A stretch of DNA of 49,166 bases from an uncultured Clostridium sp. (GCA_937885015.1 CALAAS010000046.1:1-49166), one strand, 5' to 3'. Counted from the stretch's first letter, positions 7,373 to 15,899 are shown. The notes: generated by a model from the letters alone, not told the origin. Translations and numbers: made by a program.

Positions 7373-8140
7373 TCACAAAAAGAGCTCATTTTCCTTGCGC
7401 TGGGAGCAGACTGCTTTCAGGCGTTCCGTAAGAGCGGCAACGAGAGCGGGATCGGGTTTGCGAGAGTTCTGGGGACAGACGGAAACACAGCGCATACAGC
7501 AGATGCAGGCCTCTGTGTTGATTTTTGCGGGATTTTCCTGACTGATGGCTCCGGTGGGACACTGATTGGCGCAAAGGCCGCAGCCGGTACATTTCTCGTC
7601 AGGAACGGGAATCATAGTGGCAGCGCCGCCTGGCTTGTAGGGGCGGTTGCCGGGAAGTGCTGGTACGGAGGCAGCGCCTGCGCTGCTTTCCAATTTTGTC
7701 CGGATTTTATGCCCAAAGTCGCGAAGTCTGGCATAATCATCGGAATCGGGGCGTCCGGCGGCATACTGGTGCATGATGGAATGCTCGGCGATGGCGCAGA
7801 CGGCGGCGCTGACCTGAAAACCGGCCTGTTCAGCCAAATCCTGAAGTTCGACCAGGGTATCTTCATAGGCGCGGTTTCCATAGACGCAGACAAGGATGCA
7901 TCTGGCACCGTTTCCGTGGATGACGGAAAGGCGGCTGGCAGCCAGTCCGGGAACCCGTCCGGCAAAGGATGGAACGGCAATAATGACGGTATCTTCGTCC
8001 GTAAACTGGATGGAAGAAAGGTCTGTGTTCCGATTCATCAGGTCAATGGTCTGTTTTGGCATCCCAAGAGTCTCGCTCAGGCAACTGGCAATTTTTTTTG
8101 TGCCGCCGGTGGGACTGAATAAAATAGTTGTCACGTTCAT
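7373..8140 (-). CDS. EFR1-type flavodoxin/4Fe-4S ferredoxin protein
   Basis: This 255-residue protein has an N-terminal flavodoxin-like domain (residues 1-160) with the FMN phosphate-binding FSPTGGTKKIA loop. A C-terminal pair of [4Fe-4S] motifs follows: CTGCGLCANQCPTGAI and CICCMRCVSVCPQ. The architecture matches the EFR1 family of anaerobes, thought to move electrons between redox enzymes; the specific partner is unknown. Two ATG codons lie two codons apart. I choose the inner one (8140) because AAAGGAGG lies 8 bases from it and only 2 from the outer one. The gene follows the YbaK-like gene (56 bases) on the same strand. Confidence 0.88.
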   Translation of the reverse strand: MNVTTILFSPTGGTKKIASCLSETLGMPKQTIDLMNRNTDLSSIQFTDEDTVIIAVPSFAGRVPGLAASRLSVIHGNGARCILVCVYGNRAYEDTLVELQDLAEQAGFQVSAAVCAIAEHSIMHQYAAGRPDSDDYARLRDFGHKIRTKLESSAGAASVPALPGNRPYKPGGAATMIPVPDEKCTGCGLCANQCPTGAISQENPAKINTEACICCMRCVSVCPQNSRKPDPALVAALTERLKAVCSQRKENELFL

Positions 8141-8201
8141 ATTCATTTCCTCCTTTGATAAAACAGAGCTGATAAAAATGGGAATCCGTCAGGAAGCACT
8201 T

Positions 8202-8711
8202 TTACGGCTGCAGGGACGGGAATCTGGCAAAGAGAATCGTATTTCCGTGTTCCTGGATCAGGCGCTGCAGGTCTGGAAAGGCCAGCCAGATGGTGGCTGT
8301 GTTGTCGTTGGGGTGAATGCCGACTGCAGAATCGGTTTTCAGGTCTTCGTCTGCCACGAATACGACAGAACAGCTTTCGTCATTGAGAAGGCCGAGAGGG
8401 GAGACAGAACCTTGCGGCAGGTGCAGGTATTTTTCCAGACGCTCGGCAGAGGCAAAGCTTAAGCGGGAACATCCGATCTGCTCCGGCAGTTTTTTCAGTT
8501 CAACGAGTTTATTCTCTGGTACTGTCACAAGAAAATGATTTTTTCCCTTTGCGTCCCGCAGAAACAGATTTTTACAGACCGTTCCCCGGGCAGTAATGCC
8601 GGCTTTATCCATATCTTCCATGGTATAGACGGCGTCATGTTCCATTTTTTCACAGGAGATCTGTTTCTGTTCCAGAAGCGCGTAGATTTCAGATTTTAAT
8701 AATGGTTCCAT
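8202..8711 (-). CDS. YbaK/ProX-type aminoacyl-tRNA deacylase (prolyl-tRNA editing)
   Basis: This 169-residue protein has the YbaK fold of free-standing trans-editing proteins that hydrolyse mischarged Ala- or Cys-tRNA(Pro). Characteristic pieces are 'CKNLFLRDAKGKNHFLVTVPENK' with the conserved lysine, 'LSFASAERLEKYLHLPQGSVSPLGLLND' with GSVSPLG, and a C-terminal 'HPNDNTATIWLAFPDL' as in the Clostridium ProXp-ala/PrdX group. It acts in the cytosol. GGAGG nine bases upstream of the ATG supports the start. Editing specificity cannot be decided from sequence by eye. Confidence 0.9.
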   Translation of the reverse strand: MEPLLKSEIYALLEQKQISCEKMEHDAVYTMEDMDKAGITARGTVCKNLFLRDAKGKNHFLVTVPENKLVELKKLPEQIGCSRLSFASAERLEKYLHLPQGSVSPLGLLNDESCSVVFVADEDLKTDSAVGIHPNDNTATIWLAFPDLQRLIQEHGNTILFARFPSLQP

Positions 8712-8835
8712 AAGGCATTTCCTCCAGCTATGTTATGTATATTTGAAAGTATACGACCCGGAAGGTTGTTCGTCAAGCAACTGGAAGGTAAGAATCAAAT
8801 GGTCGAGGCAGCTGTTTTTTATTTCAAAAAAAGCT

Positions 8836-8864
8836 TTGACAGAAACGCTTTAGTATGATAATAT
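8836..8864 (+). promoter_or_regulatory. strong promoter of the amino acid ABC transporter operon
   Basis: Consensus TTGACA (8836-8841) and TAATAT (8859-8864) are separated by exactly 17 bases. Transcription should start near 8871, giving a leader of about 93 bases. Confidence 0.75.
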
Positions 8865-8872
8865 GGTAGCAT

Positions 8873-8945
8873 GCTAAAAAACACCGGGGAAACCGGTACA
8901 GTTTCGCCCTGCCGATGGCGGCATTTATCTAAGGGGCGCGGAAAA
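8873..8945 (+). ncRNA. structured leader of the ABC transporter operon
   Basis: Within the leader, ACCGG/CCGGT form one hairpin. CGCCCT and GGGGCG enclose a second TGCCG/CGGCA hairpin. The stems are short but GC-rich and lie between the promoter and the ribosome binding site. No known riboswitch is recognised. Confidence 0.3.
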
Positions 8946-8963
8946 ATGAGGAGGAACGTGATT

Positions 8964-9830
8964 ATGAAAAAGAAACTGGTATGTGCGGCACTTGCATCGG
9001 TAATGGCATTTTCTCTGGCAGCCTGCGGAGGTAATGCAGCAGAAACGGAGGCGGAAACGAAGGCGCCGGAGGCTGCGGAAACAGAAGCGGCAGCGTCTGA
9101 GGCCGAGACTAAGGCGGAAGCAGCAGAGGCGGCTGGAGGAACGCTGATTGTAGGGTTCGATCAGGACTTCCCGCCTATGGGTTTTGTGGGGGATGACGGA
9201 GAGTTTACAGGATTTGATCTGGCACTTGCAAAGGAAGTAGCAGACCGTCTCGGTCTGGAGTACAAACCGCAGCCCATTGCCTGGGATGCCAAGGATATGG
9301 AGCTGGAGACTGGCAATATTGATTGTATCTGGAATGGTTTTACCATGACAGGCCGTGAAGAGGATTATACGTGGACAGAACCCTATATGGCGAATACGCA
9401 GGTATTTGTAGTGGCTTCGGATTCCGGCATTGCCACGAAGGAAGATCTGGCTGGCAAGGTGGTAGAGGTTCAGGCGGACTCTTCTGCAGAGGCGGCTCTG
9501 AAAGAGGATCCGGATCTGACAGCTACTTTCGGACAGCTTTTGACGACAGCTGACTATAACACAGCCTTTATGGATCTGGAGCAGGGGGCGGTAGATGCCA
9601 TTGCTATGGATGTGATCGTAGCTGGTTATCAGATCAAGCAGAGAAATGCAGATTTTGTGATTCTGGACGATACGCTGGCTGAGGAAGAGTATGGCGTAGG
9701 CTTTAAGAAGGGAAATGAAGAGCTGAGAGATAAGGTTCAGACGACTCTGGAGGAAATGGCAGCTGACGGAACGCTGGCAAAGATTTCAGAAGAGTGGTTT
9801 GGTAAGGATGTAACGACCGTCGGAAAATAA
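8964..9830 (+). CDS. amino acid ABC transporter substrate-binding lipoprotein
   Basis: This 288-residue protein has a lipoprotein signal peptide (MKKKLV..., lipobox LAAC, Cys21) and an Ala/Glu/Thr-rich linker to about residue 58. A family 3 solute-binding domain follows, starting TLIVGFDQDFPPMGF and containing 'GFDLALAKEVADRLGL', 'NIDCIWNGFTMTGRE' and 'WTEPYM'. These suit a polar or branched amino acid ligand; the exact ligand is not readable. I use the ATG at 8964, with AGGAGG upstream, not the upstream in-frame ATG at the transcription start, because the signal peptide begins here. It delivers its ligand to the permease and ATPase encoded next. Confidence 0.93.
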   Translation: MKKKLVCAALASVMAFSLAACGGNAAETEAETKAPEAAETEAAASEAETKAEAAEAAGGTLIVGFDQDFPPMGFVGDDGEFTGFDLALAKEVADRLGLEYKPQPIAWDAKDMELETGNIDCIWNGFTMTGREEDYTWTEPYMANTQVFVVASDSGIATKEDLAGKVVEVQADSSAEAALKEDPDLTATFGQLLTTADYNTAFMDLEQGAVDAIAMDVIVAGYQIKQRNADFVILDDTLAEEEYGVGFKKGNEELRDKVQTTLEEMAADGTLAKISEEWFGKDVTTVGK

Positions 9831-9885
9831 AAAAGACAGCTGGTCGAATTTAAGATAGTACTACTAAAGGCAGGGAATAGATCGT

Positions 9886-10545
9886 ATGGGTAAAATGACA
9901 ATTCAACAGATGATAACACAGTTGGCGGGCGGTATGGCGATCAGCACGCAGATTTTTGTAATAACACTGCTCTTTTCGCTCCCGCTGGGGCTTGTGATCG
10001 CCTTTGGGCGCATGTCGAAAAATCGGCTGCTCCAGACAATTGTGAAGTTCTATATTTCCGTGATGCGCGGAACGCCGCTGATGCTTCAGCTGATGGTTGT
10101 GTATTTTGGCCCATACTATCTGTTCGGTTTGAAATTCGGAAGTGGTTATCGGCTTTGGGCTACTTTTATCGGCTTTGTGATTAACTATGCGGCATATTTT
10201 GCCGAGATTTACCGCAGCGGTATTCAGTCTATGCCTGTGGGCCAGTATGAGGCCGCTAAAATTCTCGGCTATGGCAGATGCCAGACATTTTTCAAGATTA
10301 TTCTCCCGCAGGTAATGAAGCGGATTCTTCCCTCGATTACGAACGAGGTTATTACGCTGGTCAAGGATACTTCGCTGGCGTTTACGCTGAGTGTGGCGGA
10401 GATGTTCTCCATCGCAAAAGCGCTGGCGGCATCCCAGACCAACATGATGCCATTTGTGGTGGCAGGATTATTCTACTACGTGTTTAACCTGATTGTCGCC
10501 TTTGGAATGGAATGGATTGAGAAAAAAATGGATTACTATCGCTAG
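9886..10545 (+). CDS. amino acid ABC transporter permease
   Basis: This 219-residue HisM/GlnP-type permease has several transmembrane helices and the ABC-contacting EAA loop (GQYEAAKILGYGRCQTFFKIILPQ). The 'VMRGTPLMLQLMVVYFGPYYLF' segment is typical of polar amino acid permeases. It sits in the cytoplasmic membrane, probably as a homodimer because only one permease gene is present. It lies 55 bases after the binding protein and 17 bases before the ATPase gene. Confidence 0.95.
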   Translation: MGKMTIQQMITQLAGGMAISTQIFVITLLFSLPLGLVIAFGRMSKNRLLQTIVKFYISVMRGTPLMLQLMVVYFGPYYLFGLKFGSGYRLWATFIGFVINYAAYFAEIYRSGIQSMPVGQYEAAKILGYGRCQTFFKIILPQVMKRILPSITNEVITLVKDTSLAFTLSVAEMFSIAKALAASQTNMMPFVVAGLFYYVFNLIVAFGMEWIEKKMDYYR

Positions 10546-10562
10546 GCGGGAGGAGTAGAAAC

Positions 10563-11327
10563 ATGAATCTGCTGGAATTAAATCATGTGGAGAAGTCTTT
10601 TGGGGAACTCTCTGTATTGAAGGATATTTCCCTGCAAGTGGGGGAAGGAGAGATTGTGTCGGTAATCGGCCCCTCTGGTTCCGGAAAATCGACGCTGCTG
10701 CGCTGCGCTACCATGCTTGAAACCATGGACAGCGGGGAGATTGTGTACCTGGGAAAACGGGCCGCATGGACAGAGGCGGATGGTCGAGTGGTTTATGCGG
10801 GGAAAAAAGAAATGAAGGAAATTCAGAGCCAGTATGGCCTGGTATTTCAGAATTTCAACTTGTTTCCCCACTATTCAGTAATCCGGAATATCACAGATGC
10901 CCCCATTCATGTACAGAAACGGGACAGAGAGTCTGTATATCAGGAGGCCAGAGAGCTTCTTCGGAAAATGGGGTTGGAGGATAAAGAGGATGCTTATCCA
11001 TACCAGCTTTCAGGAGGTCAGTGCCAGCGGGTGGCCATTGCCAGGGCGCTTGCGCTGAATCCCAAAATCCTGTTTTTTGATGAACCGACTTCTGCACTGG
11101 ATCCGGAACTGACGGGAGAGGTCCTGAAGGTAATCCGTTCTTTGGCGGATCTGGATATTGCCATGGTAATTGTTACCCATGAGATGGCCTTTGCCAGAGA
11201 TATTTCCCATCGGGTAATCTTTATGGCAGACGGAGTTATTGTGGAAGAGGGAACCCCGGAGCAGGTGTTTGCATCTGGAAATGAGAGAACACAGAGCTTT
11301 CTGGGACGGTATGGCTCCATTCTGTGA
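10563..11327 (+). CDS. amino acid ABC transporter ATP-binding protein
   Basis: This 254-residue ABC ATPase of the GlnQ/HisP type has Walker A (GPSGSGKST, about residue 36-44), a Q-loop (VFQNFNLFPH), the signature LSGGQCQRVAIARAL, Walker B (ILFFDEPTSALDPE) and the switch histidine (VTHEM). A short insertion (WTEADGRVVYAGKKEMKE) between Walker A and the Q-loop is as in other polar amino acid importers. GGGAGGAG precedes the ATG. It is the last gene of the three-gene importer operon. Confidence 0.96.
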   Translation: MNLLELNHVEKSFGELSVLKDISLQVGEGEIVSVIGPSGSGKSTLLRCATMLETMDSGEIVYLGKRAAWTEADGRVVYAGKKEMKEIQSQYGLVFQNFNLFPHYSVIRNITDAPIHVQKRDRESVYQEARELLRKMGLEDKEDAYPYQLSGGQCQRVAIARALALNPKILFFDEPTSALDPELTGEVLKVIRSLADLDIAMVIVTHEMAFARDISHRVIFMADGVIVEEGTPEQVFASGNERTQSFLGRYGSIL

Positions 11328-11374
11328 GTGGCCTGAGGGTGGTCAAAGATATAAAAATAAAGCGCTGGAAAGAA

Positions 11375-11408
11375 AGCGGGAAATCGCAGTGATTTCTTGC
11401 TTTTTTTT
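11375..11408 (+). terminator. terminator of the ABC transporter operon
   Basis: AGCGGGAAATC pairs with GATTTCTTGCT (two G-U pairs) and is followed by eight T residues. Confidence 0.8.
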
Positions 11409-11425
11409 CAACGTCATGATATGAT
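11397..11425 (+). promoter_or_regulatory. putative promoter of the hyd leader RNA
   Basis: TTGCTT (11397-11402) and TATGAT (11420-11425) lie 17 bases apart. The -35 overlaps the terminator of the upstream operon. Predicted start is near 11432. Confidence 0.45.
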
Positions 11426-11431
11426 GAAATT

Positions 11432-11617
11432 ACTTCTTCAGACTGCGAGGAAACGGCTGAACCCGTCCTTTCGGCGAGGAAGACAGGAGGCAGTTATCTG
11501 GCTGCACACAACAGAAGACAGACTGTGATGAGATGTTGCGCTGACACCTGAAGGTGATTCTGAGGGGAAAGGGGAGCAGATTAAGGAGATTTTGCACCCT
11601 TTTCAGGGTGCTTTTTT
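11432..11617 (+). ncRNA. candidate structured RNA ending in a terminator, upstream of the hydrogenase maturation operon
   Basis: About 186 bases lie between a plausible promoter and a perfect intrinsic terminator, without an ORF. Small hairpins can be drawn (ACGG/CCGT, GCAGT/GCTGC, CAACA/TGTTG, CACC-TGAA-GGTG), and purine-rich joins such as two GCGAGGAA copies resemble riboswitch or ncRNA joining regions. No obvious new promoter lies between the terminator and the downstream gene at 11775. It may therefore be a premature-termination control element, or simply a free small RNA. I do not recognise a known class. Confidence 0.45.
11594..11617 (+). terminator. intrinsic terminator ahead of the hydrogenase maturation operon
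   Basis: GCACCCT (11594-11600) and AGGGTGC (11605-11611) with loop TTTC are followed by six T residues. It lies 158 bases before the first hyd gene. Confidence 0.85.
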
Positions 11618-11774
11618 GTTGCAGAAGCGACCCGCCGCAGGCGTAGAAGCTCGCGGGCGAGTTTCTTTCTTATTCCTGTGGAAGACTTTTTGAAAAATAG
11701 AAAAGAACTTTCGCAGAAATAGGGAAACAGGGGGCAGGGATGTATAAGGACTGGCCGTAACAGGAGGTGGGAAG

Positions 11775-12128
11775 ATGGAATCAAGAGTGGCGGTAATTGG
11801 AATTGTGGTGGAGCAGGAGGGAGATGTGAATGAATTGAACCGGGTACTGCATCAGTACGGCCCTTATATTGTGGGCCGGATGGGGATCCCCTACCATGCA
11901 AGAAATATCAATATTATTAGTGTGGTAATGGATGCGCCGGGCGATGTGATCAGTGCATTGTCCGGGAAGCTTGGAATGCTTCGGGGTGTGACCTCCAAAG
12001 CACTTTATTCCCGGGTGCCGGAGGCGGCCGCAACAGGCCTTCCGGCAGGGAGCCAGGGAAGAACTGAGCCGGGGTCAAGCGCGGGGACGAGGATTTTCGG
12101 TACCGGAACGGAAGGACGGAAAGGATGA
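11775..12128 (+). CDS. TM1266-type iron-only hydrogenase system regulator
   Basis: This 117-residue protein starts with an ACT/NikR-C-like ferredoxin-fold domain (residues 1-80: VAVIGIVVEQEGDVNELNRVLHQYGPYIVGRMGIPYHARNINIISVVMDAP). It is typical of the small putative regulator commonly encoded next to [FeFe]-hydrogenase maturases. The last ~35 residues are a Gly/Thr/Ser-rich low-complexity tail (SQGRTEPGSSAGTRIFGTGTEG), longer than the usual ~80-85-residue family members. Its stop codon overlaps the hydE start (ATGA), so they are translationally coupled. A regulatory function is inferred in the literature from context only. Confidence 0.82.
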   Translation: MESRVAVIGIVVEQEGDVNELNRVLHQYGPYIVGRMGIPYHARNINIISVVMDAPGDVISALSGKLGMLRGVTSKALYSRVPEAAATGLPAGSQGRTEPGSSAGTRIFGTGTEGRKG

Positions 12129-13189
12129 GCGGGCCGCTGTATGATCTGATTGACCGTCTGGAGGCGGGGATATCCTTGTCCCGGGAAGAATGGATTGCCC
12201 TGATAAATGGAAGAACACAGGATCTGGCCGGGTACCTGTTTGAGCGGGCACGGGCAGTGCGGATCCGGGAATATGGCCATATGGTTTATGTGAGAGGACT
12301 GATTGAGTGCAGCAACTACTGCAGGAATGACTGTTACTACTGCGGTATTCGAAGGAGTAATAGCCATGCAGTGCGTTACCGTTTGACCCGGGAAGAGATT
12401 CTGGAGTGCTGCAGGGAGGGGTATATTCTTGGATTTCGTACCTTTGTACTGCAGGGGGGAGAAGACCCTTTTATGACAGATGAATGGGTGGAGGAAACAG
12501 TGGCAGCGATTCGGAGCAGATTCCCAGACTGTGCCATTACCCTGTCGCTGGGAGAAAAAAAGAAGGAGAGTTACCGGCGTTTTTTTGAGGCCGGGGCAAA
12601 CCGTTATTTGCTGCGTCATGAAACGGCAGATGCAGAGCATTACAGAAACCTCCATCCTCCGGAACTTTCCCTGGAGCACCGTTTGCAGTGCCTGGAGGAT
12701 TTAAAAGAAATCGGATACCAGACAGGCTGCGGTTTTATGGTCGGTTCGCCGGGACAGACGGCGGAATGCCTGGCTAAAGACATGCAGTTTATTGAAAAGC
12801 TGGATCCGGAGATGGTGGGAATCGGGCCGTTCATTCCCCAGCATGATACGCCTTTTAGACAGAAGACAGCGGGGACTCTGGAGCTGACGCTGTTTTTGCT
12901 GGGGCTTTTACGACTGCTTAAGCCAGCCGTTCTGCTTCCGGCTACCACCGCGCTGGGGACGATTCATCCGGAGGGGAGAGAACTGGGGATTTTGGCGGGG
13001 GCCAATGTGGTCATGCCGAATCTGTCGCCGACGCAGGTACGGTGTAAATACCTGCTTTATGACAATAAAATCTGCACGGGAGACGAGGCAGCCGAATGTG
13101 TCAGCAACCTGAAACAGAGGATGCAGTCCATAGGGTATGAGGTCGTGGTGGACCGTGGAGACCATAAAAAACTAACGGGAAAGGCCTAA
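12125..13189 (+). CDS. hydE: [FeFe]-hydrogenase H-cluster radical SAM maturase HydE
   Basis: This 354-residue radical SAM enzyme has the cluster motif C66-RND-C70-YY-C73 (CX3CX2C) after 'GLIECSNY', and 'FVLQGGEDPF' and 'LPATTALGTIHPEGRELGILAGANVVMPNLSP' as in HydE. With HydG and HydF it builds the 2Fe subcluster of [FeFe] hydrogenases, HydE acting on a HydG-derived Fe(CO)2(CN) complex. It overlaps the regulator gene by 4 bases and is 30 bases from hydG. Length is normal. Confidence 0.95.
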   Translation: MSGPLYDLIDRLEAGISLSREEWIALINGRTQDLAGYLFERARAVRIREYGHMVYVRGLIECSNYCRNDCYYCGIRRSNSHAVRYRLTREEILECCREGYILGFRTFVLQGGEDPFMTDEWVEETVAAIRSRFPDCAITLSLGEKKKESYRRFFEAGANRYLLRHETADAEHYRNLHPPELSLEHRLQCLEDLKEIGYQTGCGFMVGSPGQTAECLAKDMQFIEKLDPEMVGIGPFIPQHDTPFRQKTAGTLELTLFLLGLLRLLKPAVLLPATTALGTIHPEGRELGILAGANVVMPNLSPTQVRCKYLLYDNKICTGDEAAECVSNLKQRMQSIGYEVVVDRGDHKKLTGKA

Positions 13190-13219
13190 AGCCTGACCTG
13201 CAAGAAAAGGAGAAGAGAG

Positions 13220-14647
13220 ATGGGATACAGTTACAATCCTGCATCAAAAAAAGCAGAAGAATTTATCAATCATGAAGAAATCATGGAAACCCTGGCATAT
13301 GCAGATGCCAACAAAGACAATGTGGAGCTGATCGATCAGATCATTGAGAAGGCAAAGCTGAGAAAAGGCCTGAGCCACCGGGAGGCTTCCGTGCTTCTGG
13401 CTTGTGAAAATCCGGAGAAGATAGAAGAAGTATTTGAACTGGCCAGACAGATTAAACAGGATTTCTACGGAAACCGGATTGTCATGTTTGCGCCGCTGTA
13501 CCTTTCCAATTACTGTGTCAACGGGTGCCTTTACTGCCCGTATCACTTGAAAAATAAACATATCGCCAGAAAGAAACTGACTCAGGAGGAGATTCGTCAG
13601 GAGGTAATCGCTCTGCAGGATATGGGGCATAAGCGTCTGGCATTGGAGACGGGAGAGGATCCGGTTAATAATCCCATTGAATATATATTAGAGAGTATTA
13701 AGACAATTTACAGCATTAAACATAAAAACGGTGCGATTCGCCGGGTAAATGTCAACATTGCGGCAACTACGGTAGAAAACTACCGGAAATTAAAGGAGGC
13801 GGGAATTGGGACATACATTCTGTTCCAGGAAACGTATCATAAGGAAAGCTATGAGCGTCTGCATCCAACCGGACCGAAACATAACTACTGTTATCACACG
13901 GAGGCCATGGATCGTGCCATGGAAGGCGGAATTGATGATGTGGGGATTGGTGTTCTCTTTGGTCTGGAGTTGTACCGTTACGAGCTGGCCGGCCTGCTGA
14001 TGCACGCGGAGCATCTGGAGGCGGTATTCGGAGTGGGGCCGCATACGATCAGTGTTCCCAGAATCAAGCGGGCCGATGATATTGATCCGGATGATTTCGA
14101 TAATGGAATCAGCGATGATATTTTTGAGAAAATTGTTGCCATCATCCGTGTGGCGGTGCCCTACACAGGCATGATTATTTCCACGAGAGAGAGCAAGGCC
14201 TGTCGGGAGCGGGTGCTGAAGCTGGGTATTTCTCAGATCAGCGGCGGTTCCAAGACGAGTGTGGGCGGCTATGCAGAGGAAGAGCCGGAAGATGAAAATT
14301 CTGCCCAGTTCGATGTCAGTGATAACCGTACCCTGGATCAGGTAGTGCGTTGGCTGATGGAGCTTGGCTATATTCCCAGTTTCTGTACGGCCTGCTATCG
14401 GGAGGGACGGACCGGCGACCGGTTTATGAGCCTGTGCAAGAGCGGACAGATTCAGAACTGCTGCCATCCCAATGCACTGATGACATTGAAGGAATATCTG
14501 GAAGATTATGCGGCACCTGAAACAAGAGCCATTGGAGAGGCACTGATTCAGGCAGAAATCGGAAATATTCCCAAGGAAAAGGTACAGGAGATTGTGCGCA
14601 AAAACCTGGTGGAAATTGAGCATGGAAACCGGGATTTCCGTTTCTGA
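13220..14647 (+). CDS. hydG: [FeFe]-hydrogenase H-cluster radical SAM maturase HydG
   Basis: This 475-residue tyrosine lyase homolog has an N-terminal radical SAM cluster motif, C99-VNG-C103-LY-C106, and the C-terminal auxiliary cluster motif CTAC followed 22 residues later by Cys. The auxiliary cluster carries the labile iron that receives CO and CN- made from tyrosine. The family's usual length and the 'MFAPLYLSNYCVNGCLYCPYH' block fit well. AAGGAGAAG precedes the ATG. It lies between hydE and hydF. Confidence 0.97.
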   Translation: MGYSYNPASKKAEEFINHEEIMETLAYADANKDNVELIDQIIEKAKLRKGLSHREASVLLACENPEKIEEVFELARQIKQDFYGNRIVMFAPLYLSNYCVNGCLYCPYHLKNKHIARKKLTQEEIRQEVIALQDMGHKRLALETGEDPVNNPIEYILESIKTIYSIKHKNGAIRRVNVNIAATTVENYRKLKEAGIGTYILFQETYHKESYERLHPTGPKHNYCYHTEAMDRAMEGGIDDVGIGVLFGLELYRYELAGLLMHAEHLEAVFGVGPHTISVPRIKRADDIDPDDFDNGISDDIFEKIVAIIRVAVPYTGMIISTRESKACRERVLKLGISQISGGSKTSVGGYAEEEPEDENSAQFDVSDNRTLDQVVRWLMELGYIPSFCTACYREGRTGDRFMSLCKSGQIQNCCHPNALMTLKEYLEDYAAPETRAIGEALIQAEIGNIPKEKVQEIVRKNLVEIEHGNRDFRF

Positions 14648-14668
14648 TAAGAATGATGGAGGAACTGT

Positions 14669-15880
14669 ATGAGCATGAATCAGACACCATCCGGCGAGAG
14701 GGTGCATATTGCTTTTTTCGGAAGGAGAAATGCTGGAAAATCCAGCCTTGTGAATGCAGTGACAGGGCAGGATTTGGCGATTGTTTCGGATGTACGGGGA
14801 ACGACGACAGATCCGGTGTATAAAGCGATGGAGCTTTTGCCCCTGGGGCCGGTGGTCATGATTGACACTCCAGGTATTGATGATGAGGGAGAGCTGGGGC
14901 AGCAGCGGGTCAGGAAGACCAGGCAGGTTCTTGCCAAAGCGGATATTGCCATTCTGGTGGTAGATGCAACCGTGGGAAGAGGGGACTGGGAAGAAGAAAT
15001 GCTTCGCCTGTTTGCAGAAAAAAAGATTCCGTTTCTGGTAGTATATAATAAAGGGGATCTGTTGGAGAAAACGAAGCTGAGGGACGGGATATTCGGTGAG
15101 AAAATGGAGGCGGGGCAGGAGATTTTTGTCAGCGCCAGGACCGGGGCGGGAATTCAGGAGATGAAGGAGCGGATGGCCCGCCTTCTGGATGGCCGGGGAA
15201 ATGACAGGAGACTGGTGGCAGATCTTGTAAAGACGTCAGAGGTGGCGGTTCTGGTGGTTCCCATTGATAAAGCCGCGCCAAAGGGGCGGCTGATTCTGCC
15301 GCAGCAGCAGGTTATCCGGGAACTGCTGGATGCAGGGGCCGCTGCCCTGGTATGCCGGGAAAAGGAGCTGGCCGGAATATTGGAAGGGTTGGGAAGAGAT
15401 CCGGCCCTTGTCATTACGGACAGCCAGGTATTTCCACAGGTAGCCAGACTTACTCCGACTCATATCCGTCTGACCTCGTTTTCTATCCTGTTTGCCCGAT
15501 ATAAGGGCAATCTGGCTCAGGCGGTAAGCGGCGCCAGAACACTAAAAGAGGTGGAAGACGGCGACCGAATTTTGATTTCAGAAGGGTGCACTCACCATCG
15601 CCAGTGCGGTGACATCGGAAGTGTAAAGCTTCCGGCCTGGATTCGGGAATTTACAGGAAAAGAGCTGGAATTCCATTTTACTTCCGGCACAGAGTTCCCG
15701 GAGGATGTATCAGAATACCGCCTGATTGTGCACTGCGGAGGCTGTATGCTCAATGAGCGGGAAATGCAAAGCCGCCTTCGGACAGCTGATGAGCAGGCGA
15801 TTCCCATGACTAATTACGGGATTTTGATTGCGTATATGAAGGGAATTCTGGAGCGGAGCATTGAAGGATTTGGACTGTAG
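14669..15880 (+). CDS. hydF: [FeFe]-hydrogenase maturation GTPase HydF
   Basis: This 403-residue scaffold protein has an N-terminal Era/TrmE-like GTPase domain (G1 GRRNAGKSS at 18-26, G2 GTTTDP, G3 DTPG, G4 NKGD). A dimerization region follows, then a C-terminal [4Fe-4S]-binding domain with CTHHRQC and HCGGCMLN. It carries the immature 2Fe subcluster to the hydrogenase. GGAGG before the ATG supports the start 21 bases after hydG. No hydrogenase structural gene is visible in the window. Confidence 0.96.
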   Translation: MSMNQTPSGERVHIAFFGRRNAGKSSLVNAVTGQDLAIVSDVRGTTTDPVYKAMELLPLGPVVMIDTPGIDDEGELGQQRVRKTRQVLAKADIAILVVDATVGRGDWEEEMLRLFAEKKIPFLVVYNKGDLLEKTKLRDGIFGEKMEAGQEIFVSARTGAGIQEMKERMARLLDGRGNDRRLVADLVKTSEVAVLVVPIDKAAPKGRLILPQQQVIRELLDAGAAALVCREKELAGILEGLGRDPALVITDSQVFPQVARLTPTHIRLTSFSILFARYKGNLAQAVSGARTLKEVEDGDRILISEGCTHHRQCGDIGSVKLPAWIREFTGKELEFHFTSGTEFPEDVSEYRLIVHCGGCMLNEREMQSRLRTADEQAIPMTNYGILIAYMKGILERSIEGFGL

Positions 15881-15899
15881 GATGCCGTTTGGATAAAGG

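Noticed and set aside
11432..11617. 6S RNA, SRP RNA, RNase P or a known metabolite riboswitch
   Set aside because: The 5' and 3' ends do not pair as in 6S RNA, and conserved cores I know for SRP, RNase P, cobalamin, TPP, SAM, FMN, glycine or Moco elements are absent.
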